Positions 56,403 to 64,000 of a DNA stretch of 64,000 bases are shown here, in pieces. The position numbers and the translations under genes are program-made. Location: NCBI GenBank assembly GCA_914767715.1, contig OU612066.1, forward strand, positions 27,068,283 to 27,132,282. Reading direction: 5' to 3'. The first letter of the stretch is position 1. Each line of letters begins with the position of its first letter. The DNA is from Membranipora membranacea (lineage: Eukaryota > Bryozoa > Gymnolaemata > Cheilostomatida > Membraniporidae). The notes under the pieces are model-generated. The model did not search any database. It was not told the DNA's origin and saw nothing but the letters and a program-made list of their open reading frames with translations.

Positions 56403-59400
56403 CTAATAAAAGGAAAACAGAATGCCTCTAGAAACTTGAGGTTTAGCCACCCCTCATTACTTTGTCAAAGGAATGTTAATTATGCTGATTCCAGATATGG
56501 AGTTAAATGGATCAGTATTTAATGTATGAATCATAGCAATATAACAATGAGAGGAAAGACTTGCATGATATTCATTGAGCTAATTATAAGGGATTTTTAT
56601 CTTTGCTTGTCGAATACCTTTTTCTTTATCTGGAACCAGGCATACAATAAGAAATGCCACGACCAGGATCCTTTTAAATGCATGTCACCATCAGTTTAGA
56701 GGTAGGCCAAGACACTAGACAAGACAACCAATATCATTATAGAAACGTGACCTGCAGAGACAGTTAATGGGGGATTAGCAGGTCAGGCTTCGCACTAGTA
56801 GAGTTTATAACTAATCAATGTGGCCCCAAACAGTTAGGTTCTCAATAGCTAAGGTCTCCTACCAGGGTACAGAGGGTAAGAACTAGAATGATACGGTCAA
56901 GTCAGGGTCAGTCAAGACAGAAACAACGACAGCTACCTACGTCAAAGGCACGGATTAGCACCGCAACCTACAGAGATTGGGACATGCCCGCTTTAGAATA
57001 ACGAGGTTTTGAAAACAGCCTTAACACTAAAGTTGAAATGACAGTCTGAGTTTTGGGTATAAATGGGGAGAGCAGCACAAGTAGATGTCAGTCGATATCT
57101 AGGAGTGAACTGATCTACCTCTTTCAACCCAAAACTCACACTGAAAGGTTCGTTATTTTGCATAATATCTTTTTAATAAGTATAAATTCTAAACCAATAA
57201 AGTGAAGTTCATAGTAGACAATATCCTGTGTAGTTAATCTAATGGTCATTCAAGTGTATAAACAGTAGAGGCAGACCTCCTGCCCCGGCAGCACACTCCT
57301 AGTTCCTACCCATATAATGCTGCATTCCAATATATTATCAAAAAGAAAAGAAATACATGTGTTTTCAATAATGTACATGAAGGGCAATTGACTTTGAAGT
57401 TTGTCGCCAGATATTTTGTCAAAATTCATCAGTGAACAGACAAATTCTGACTAAAAATTGAGCATTGCCCATAATACCTGAATGGTCCTTCTTACCCTCG
57501 TATTTTATTAAAAACTTCTGTCAGCTCATCGTTGTCTGCCTGGTCATCATCATCATCCGTTGATTCAGAAGCAGTGTCAGCATCAGTAGCACAATCGGCA
57601 GCAGTAACAAAAGCAGCAGTATTATTGGTATCAGTATTGATGGTTAACCATTCCATAACATCTGCGCTAGTGGCAGTAGAAATATCAGCGGCAGTAGAAG
57701 TTTTTGCAGTATCTTCCTCTCTCCTTTTACCTACTTTTTCATTATCAGAAGGCTCTGAGGGGAGCTCATTTAATGCCAGACTGATGGAATCTTTCATCCT
57801 ACAATATTCAGAGCAGAGCATATAACAAACTATGCAGCTTCCAGTTTTCGAGCTGCCAAACTACTCAAGTTGCCGCCTGTAGAAGGAAGGAATTGCTAAA
57901 AAGTCACATTTAACAAAAAATCATAAAAGCTTCACAGCATAGATAAAGCTAAAAAAGTTCTGGCAGGCTATTATTTTTCGTGGTTGAAAAGAAAATAATA
58001 GTCAGAACAGGCCTATTTGAGGTTCTATGTTGTGCTCAATTCAGTGTTACATAGAGGCAAGTAGTGACTCAATTTGATTAAATACATTATTCTCCTCAAC
58101 AAAAAGTCAAGATTTTGCTTATTTTATTATTACATATTATAGAATCTTTATATTTTCAGGTTACCCTTGTCGTGGCTCAAGATTTACTGGTTATTCAAGG
58201 CCACTCTTTGGTCACTTTGATCTCTCCACACATTGAAGTAAACAAGATCGCATGATAGATTAAATCCTAAAGGTGGTAGCAGGACACCATCATGTCTATA
58301 GAAATCGGCAGGTTCTGAAATCCTTGCTTTCAATATCAGTGAATGACAGGGAGACAGGTAAACATAATTGCAAAAACATTGGTGCACTGACGTTTGCTAA
58401 AATGTAGACATTGAACTCACAGTATGATGGGGGTGGCTCCAGTAGAACTGAATACTATGTCATCTTTTGTCTGGATGCGTTGTTCCTACAACAAGGATTC
58501 ATGGGTTGATAGTTAATGCCTTGGAGGCCAACCCTTAAACTACTGTTGCCACTCAGGCAAATTTAATTATGTATAGCTCAAAGATAATAAATTGAAGGTT
58601 TAATCTCAGAATTGTCACCTAATTGGCAAATAATTTGCACGGATTGATCTTCAAAATTAGGGCGTGAAATCAACGAAATAGCTGATGACGTCATCATTGG
58701 CCACTAGTAAGGTGGTAACTTTGTCACAATGCACAGAGGTAGGTAATCAATTTCATACCCTGATATTGACATCAGTTCGGGCAAATTATTTGCCCATTTG
58801 GGGAAAATGCTGAGATTGCAGCCTCTTATTATTAGTTTTGAGCTATTCACACTTCATTAAGCACACATATCTCTGTATGTCAGCTGTGGTTTAAGGTGAG
58901 TTTATGCTAGGACGTTTTTAGCAATTTTAACAATTATTGGACGATCGATTTTCTGTAAAATAGTTAATGATAAGAAACTATGTACAAACATAACCTCTAA
59001 AATATTCAGCCACAATATGCTAGACAGAGAAACTATCAAATATTATCGCAGAAAGAAAATTTTTTAAAATACTTTCAATTTTTACTTTCAGTTAACAGGG
59101 TACAGATCCCCTAGAATCAGACACCATGTCCTCAAAGGATAAGGCTGCAAGTGATGAATAATCACTGATTGAAATAAACACATCTTCTCATTCAAAATAA
59201 AGTTAACTCAAAGGCAAAGGTTTACAAATTTACTGGGAACTTATTTTAAAGCCAGAAACCGCTTCATTGTGGCTCACCTTATCATCAGGTTCTCCCACTT
59301 TCGAACTTGACCGACGAAGATTCCATCTCTCTTCTACTTCTATTCTTTCGTTCAATGTCTTCCGTATTTGTCTCTTTTCCGAGCATTCTATCTGGTCATC

Positions 59401-62400
59401 CTCTTCTTCTGCTTCCATCTTCAAAAAACAAACATGTTGCAGGTGAAATCCGATAATTTTATCATCAGAACAGTGATTTCTTAGTTTCACAATTGCACAC
59501 GGGGTCATAAACTAGCAATACTTAAAAACATAGCTCCACTAGGCATGCATATAAAATAAGAAGAGTTTTGCTGTAAAACATGTGTCCTGTGTAGTGTGTT
59601 TTCAACAAGTTATCCTTGCTGATTAATTTTCTAAAATTCATCTGGGCGCACTTACCACCTTTGTGCCAGCTTCAGAAGCCTCAAGATGGGAAGGTCCTGG
59701 CTCACTTTGGTCTGTCTTACCTGTAAAAATAGGTCAGATTCAGATTGGTCCTTCCAAAATTCACATATGATAAATTATTATCGCTCAACAATTAACATGG
59801 TGTAATAATAGCGCTAACAAAGATGTATGCTCATGGATGGAAAATCTAACAGGCCATAAACTGCCAGGTGGTTGATACCTCGGTGAATGTTGGTTCAACC
59901 ATAAGGGGGACCATTTTTGATTGACTATCTCAGCCTCAGCTCCCTCTGGTGTATTTACTTCAAGAACATTTTTGATTTAAAATGAAGCAGTGACTGATTG
60001 TGAGCAGACAACTCCTTAAACCCACAAGACTTATAGTTTCTTACCAGACTTATGTTCATACCTCATCAGACTCCTAGACTCAAAGAGCTGCCTAAAATGC
60101 TATGATCGAATATTCCATGTCAGAATCAGCTCATTTGGGACTTCCATTCGCTATTTATATCATCAAAACGCATTTGAGGCTGGGGATTAACCACAGACTC
60201 CACAGGAGGGGCTTACCAACCTGGGGCCACATCACACCCTCAAAACTTTTGCGCTACCCCTAAGATTTTTTCTAAAATTGGCCCTGCTTATGCAGTCAAG
60301 CTCCATTGATAGAGGCAGTAAATTTTCTCAATTTAAGTCCATTATTAAAGTTTGGTAGTAAACCATCTTCAAACCTGGATTTTGTCATTGCAAACAGGAG
60401 TTTGTCATGTAATGATAACTTATTTTTGTGTCATTATTGTATCATCATAGCTGACAATTTTTTTCGCTATGATATATTATTGAAGTCTGCTAGTATTCCC
60501 TTAAATATTTTGGTAAATTGAATTATCAGGTTGTGTTTCCTTATGTTGTGCGATTTCACTCTTGGATTCCCTTTTTATAACCAATCAGGGGATAATATGT
60601 CGAAGTTCATAATGTAAAACAAAGAAAATTCATATTCCCATTCCCTTTAAAACAAAAAAACAGTACTTAAGGAGTTTCCTACCCTCCTCCCTGTTACTAA
60701 TAACAGAATGTGTTGTATCAAATACTGACAATAAATTAAAGTGAGATCCTGCATACTTCATAACTATCTTACTAATTAGTCAATTGCTAATTGCTAATTG
60801 CTAATTGCTAATTAGTCAATGTGTATGTTCTTATCACAGTTCGCCTTTCCTAGTCCGTGTGTCTTCACTGCCAACTTAATTATCATTGCCCAATGTCGCA
60901 ATGGGTGTACGGTCTCATAAAGAGAGGAGATTTCCAATCATTATTATTGAGATGCGAATTATGATATAAAGATGACCATGTTGCAAACAAATTTAATAAA
61001 TTATTTGGCCAATCGGAGCATTTGAGCCCAATTTTGTACGAAAATACAATATACCTACCAAAACCATATTCAGAGTCACTGACATAGCCCTTGTAGATTG
61101 TCTCTTCGGCCTGAAATGCAGTACAATAAAGTGTAATTGTAAAGAGATTTAAACTTGGTTATACTTGAGTAATAGATCCAGGTAACACCCTAAAGCACCA
61201 TTTTATTTTGCTGAAAATGCAGGGATCGACTGTGTTCTTGACAAGCCTAAGTTTGATTAAATAATATTCAGACCCCCTTTTAGTTCTTATTTATCTTTGT
61301 TTCTTCCAACTTGATGGATGATTTCCAGCCAATGGCCAAGCAATGGGCTATGTAAGGTTGACAACCCTAACACGTACTCTGTGTAGCAAAGGTGGCAATG
61401 GTAGAGTGGACTGTGCTGTGGGAGTACACAACTCTGAGGAATGAATAGCAGGCATACTAATTAGTGCCATCAACCCATTCTTTTTGGAGGATGGTGAGAC
61501 CGCGCAATTGATTAGTGCGCTTGCTATTCACTACCATGGGATTTGTGAGTTGTGGGTTCAAGTCCCCCTGAGGATGCTGTCACGGTTGATTGTTCCAGCC
61601 CCCAGAAACCTAGGGTATATACTTCACTTCTCCCAGACATATACATGTTTACGGACAGCTATTAGTCTGTTTTGCATGAAGAAAACCCGAATTTCAACAC
61701 ATAACCACCTATCTGGTACTAAGTGCTCTAAATTGCATATAAATTATTTAAGTTTTTTTGGTATTGCGTCGGGATGTAACTCAGAGGTTCATAACTTCTA
61801 ATTATCTCATTTAAACTCACTTCAAATAATATCTAAATCAGTACCAGTGCTTACCTCAGCGGCAGCCTCATGTTTGATTTCCACTGATTGCTGAGAAGGA
61901 TTCAGGTCGGCCTGATTAAAAGATAAGAAATTTTTTTATAAATTACTTGATGGAAATATCGCAAGGCTCGGAGGATAAACATCAATCAGATGACAAAACA
62001 ACAGGATTAGAGTACATTACAATATCATGCAAAATGTCATGTAGAAGTTTAGAAGCCCAAAGGAAATACACTATACATAAATAGACATGACACGCGGCCA
62101 CAGGTTTTGGATTTTTGGATTTTTGGGTGGTCTTGTATTTCTCGTTGGGGCGTGAGTAGTTATCTTCTGCCTTTTTTTTAACTCTAATCTTCACCACTTT
62201 GCCTTTACTTTTTCTCTGTTTCCATATGCAAATGAATTGACTTTGTCAATCATCATATTCAAAATAAATATAAACAAGTTGATTGCACTAAAAAGTGCAG
62301 TAATAATGTGAAAACATGGCTAAGTGAAAAGAAGATTCTAAAACACCCATGAATTTGACTATGACCATGACCTTGACCTTGATATTGTCATAGTGGTAAT

Positions 62401-63741
62401 ACACCTGTAATTAAATTAGGCCAACTTGTTGCACCCATCCTTGAAATTAAAATGATTAGTATGCTGATGACAAACCAGGACCCAGGCAAGTTGATGGTAC
62501 TGCAGTCAGTAATATTGAGGCATGAAAATGTTGCCTGGTGTATTTGCAATTGAAATTTTGGTGATTTGAGGTTTTAGCAAAATCAATTTGGGGCGCCTTA
62601 TGTAAACAAGTCGGTTGAGGCAAAATTAGCTGGAAAACTTGTAAAAATGCACTTGCTCCTTTTGTGTGAGCGCCGAAAAAATCTGACAACCAGTTTCCTT
62701 TCAATACTCATAAGTATGTCAGAGCAGAAGCAGACCATCATTTTGAGTGGACTAGTTAGAGAATCGAAAGAAGTTGAAGCAGGCTTTCGGAGGTGAGAAG
62801 TCAACATAATTTGCATGTAAAGCAATGGGGTGTTCGACCAGTCATGAGTGTTTCAAAAATCTTTTAGCTTGGCCATGTTTTCACATTATTACTACAATAT
62901 TTAGTGTAATCAACTTATATATATTCATTTTGAATATGATAAATGACAAAGTTAATTTATTTGCCTATGGAACAGAGAAAATGTCAAAGCTCAAAGTGGT
63001 GTAGATTAAAGCTAACAAGGCAGAAGACAACTATTCATACTATACCGAGAAATACAATGCCACCCAAAAAAACAAAACCCGTGGCCATGTGACAAGGCAA
63101 ATACATAAAATAATACATGATGCATAATTACATAATATCATTTATTACAGATCTTCCTACATCAGGCGCTGTGTCCTACGAAAGTAACCACTGCCTGAAC
63201 TGAACACACCAATTTATTTAATATTGGAGCAAATGATCAAGCTCCATGGAAATAAACTTTGAATCGAGGAAGTTCTTGAAATTAATCTATTACAGCTTAC
63301 CATACGTTGTTCTTCAGCTTTCCCAACAGTTAAATCTAACCTAACCTCACTGCTATCATCTTAGAAATTAGAACACTAAAGTTACTGTGAATAGCTCAGG
63401 ACCAACAAATGAACCGCTTGCTTCTGTTGACCAATGGCATTCATCTTCTCAAATTCAGAATAATATAACAATGTGCTAGACTGTACACCACTTAATGATT
63501 TTTAAGTCTATGGCAACACATGATCTTCTATGGTTTAAGATACATAAGTATAAAAATTGAGAAATAAGGGGAAATAACTTTTAGCACTTTCAAGTCTATC
63601 TGAGAAAATTCAATTGATACGCGTACTTGTAAGACAACTGCTGCTGTTGAATAGTAATAAATCAATTTCAGAGTTACAATTTTTTGAAAGAATAGTTACC
63701 TCCCTTACATCCTGATGATTCTTCTTCATGCTTCCTGGTTT
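55016..63741 (-). CDS. Trypsin-like serine peptidase with acidic multi-exon N-terminus (5' end outside window)
   Basis: Exons in transcript order: 63700-63741, 63301-63359, 61856-61912, 61059-61110, 59656-59720, 59278-59418, 58421-58485, 57496-57798, 55479-56402, 55016-55295. All junction phases agree and the frame stays open to the stop at 55016-55018. The early exons encode short acidic, probably disordered segments (for example HEEESSG, MEAEEEDDQ), and 57496-57798 ends in an Asp-rich run. The last two exons carry a trypsin-fold triad. Counted from Met at 56398, His117 lies in GVSAAHT, Asp202 in ETDIALFS and Ser313 in GQSGSIV. GQSGS replaces the usual GDSGG. No signal peptide or membrane segment is visible in the part seen, so an intracellular role is possible. 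No family symbol can be assigned; an alternative start at 57821 would give a shorter protein. Confidence 0.72.
58553..58858. mobile_element. Foldback MITE in an intron of the peptidase gene
   Basis: Imperfect inverted arms of about 90 bp: ATAGCTCAAAGATAATAA, AATCTCAGAATTG and GGCAAATAATTTGC on the left, with their reverse complements on the right (TTATTATTAGTTTTGAGCTA, GCAAATTATTTGCC). A partial second copy lies at 63866-63942. Confidence 0.7.
60783..60818. repeat. GCTAATT heptamer repeat
   Basis: Four to five copies of GCTAATT in an intron of the peptidase gene. Confidence 0.8.
61488..61680 (+). mobile_element. tRNA-derived SINE
   Basis: GGTGAGACCGCGCAATTGAT and TTAGTGCGCTTGC form a box A-like D-arm region, and GTGGGTTCAAGTCCCCC is a good box B. 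About 100 bp of unrelated body follow. It lies in an intron of the peptidase gene. Confidence 0.55.
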
Positions 63742-63865
63742 CTAAAATAAAAGTAAATATTGAGCATTAAATATGCTATGATCAATGATTTCAAAGGAAA
63801 GTGCATATTTGTTTTGTAAATTGATCATCCTACTATAAAATATTTCTCATACCATACACATACAC

Positions 63866-63942
63866 TCAGGCAAATTTATGTATTATGTATAGCTCAAAGA
63901 TAATAAATTGAAGTTTTAATCTCAGAATTGTCACCCAATTGG
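63866..63942 (+). repeat. Partial copy of the 58.5-kb foldback arm
   Basis: CAGGCAAATTTATG, GTATAGCTCAAAGATAATAA and TTTTAATCTCAGAATTGTCA match 58553-58620 almost exactly. Similarity stops where the U2-like segment begins. Confidence 0.8.
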
Positions 63943-63984
63943 CTTCTCGGCTTTTCGGCCTATTGGCTAAGATCAAAGTGTCAC
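63941..63984 (+). ncRNA. U2 snRNA-like 5' segment (pseudogene or SINE head)
   Basis: GGCTTCTCGGC, then after a short insertion GGCCTATTGGCTAAGATCAA and AGTGT, match the conserved 5' stem-loop of U2 snRNA. The branch-site recognition sequence (GTAGTA) that should follow is missing, so this is not a functional U2. The window ends 16 bases later. Confidence 0.6.
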
Positions 63985-64000
63985 TGCCAATGGCCGATTA

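Noticed and set aside
58184-58387. 67-codon - strand frame with protein-like composition inside the peptidase gene
   Set aside because: It has a plausible acceptor and donor, but its phase does not fit the exon at 58421-58485, whereas that exon joins 57798 directly in frame. An alternative exon cannot be excluded.

Overview
The window is nuclear DNA of an invertebrate metazoan, probably marine. It is AT-rich, has many spliced genes with GT-AG introns, and is full of transposable elements: non-LTR elements, an LTR element, tRNA-like SINEs, foldback MITEs, a hAT-like fragment and microsatellites. I cannot name the phylum. There are no operons, CRISPR arrays or other prokaryotic features.

The core is a tail-to-tail pair of paralogous CLCA genes (calcium-activated chloride channel regulator family). 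Gene A runs on + from 8673 to 26758 (23 exons, 3717 nt, 1238 codons plus stop). Gene B runs on - from 52125 to about 29894 (23 exons). Nearly every exon of B has exactly the length of its partner in A, so the pair is a duplication. Introns differ mainly by later element insertions. Each predicted protein has a signal peptide, an N-terminal CLCA metallohydrolase-like region, a vWA domain with an intact MIDAS motif, beta-sheet and fibronectin-III-like regions, and (in A) a C-terminal membrane helix.

Three things are unusual. First, both proteins carry about 251-253 extra residues, encoded by three exons, inside the metallohydrolase domain just before the active-site helix. The middle exon resembles the bacterial DUF6973 family by motif. 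Second, the zinc/protease motif HEXXH is degenerate in both copies (REWGH in A, RQWAH in B). Third, the last exon of B has a one-base frameshift that removes the membrane helix still encoded downstream.

Region by region: 1-8.6 kb has no intact gene; it holds a striking hairpin (1590-1713), a broken zf-TTF/hAT-like gene (3.4-4.5 kb), two tandem duplications and a reverse-strand LINE 3' fragment. 8.7-26.8 kb is CLCA gene A, with a LINE in intron 2, a head-to-head SINE dimer in intron 6, a GACT microsatellite in intron 20 and an inverted-repeat element in intron 21. 26.8-29.9 kb is intergenic with a 370-bp palindromic MITE. 29.9-52.1 kb is CLCA gene B, with a LINE framed by inverted-repeat arms in intron 17, a TTAA-type MITE in intron 14 and a Ty3/Gypsy-type LTR element with 5-bp target duplication in intron 12. 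52.1-55.0 kb is intergenic with a LINE 3' fragment. 55.0-63.7 kb is a third gene on -, with several short acidic exons leading to a trypsin-like serine peptidase domain; its 5' end lies beyond the window. The last 60 bases hold a U2-snRNA-like 5' segment.

Gene structures were assembled by hand from splice signals, reading-frame phase and A/B comparison. Family names come from motif recognition, not from database searches.
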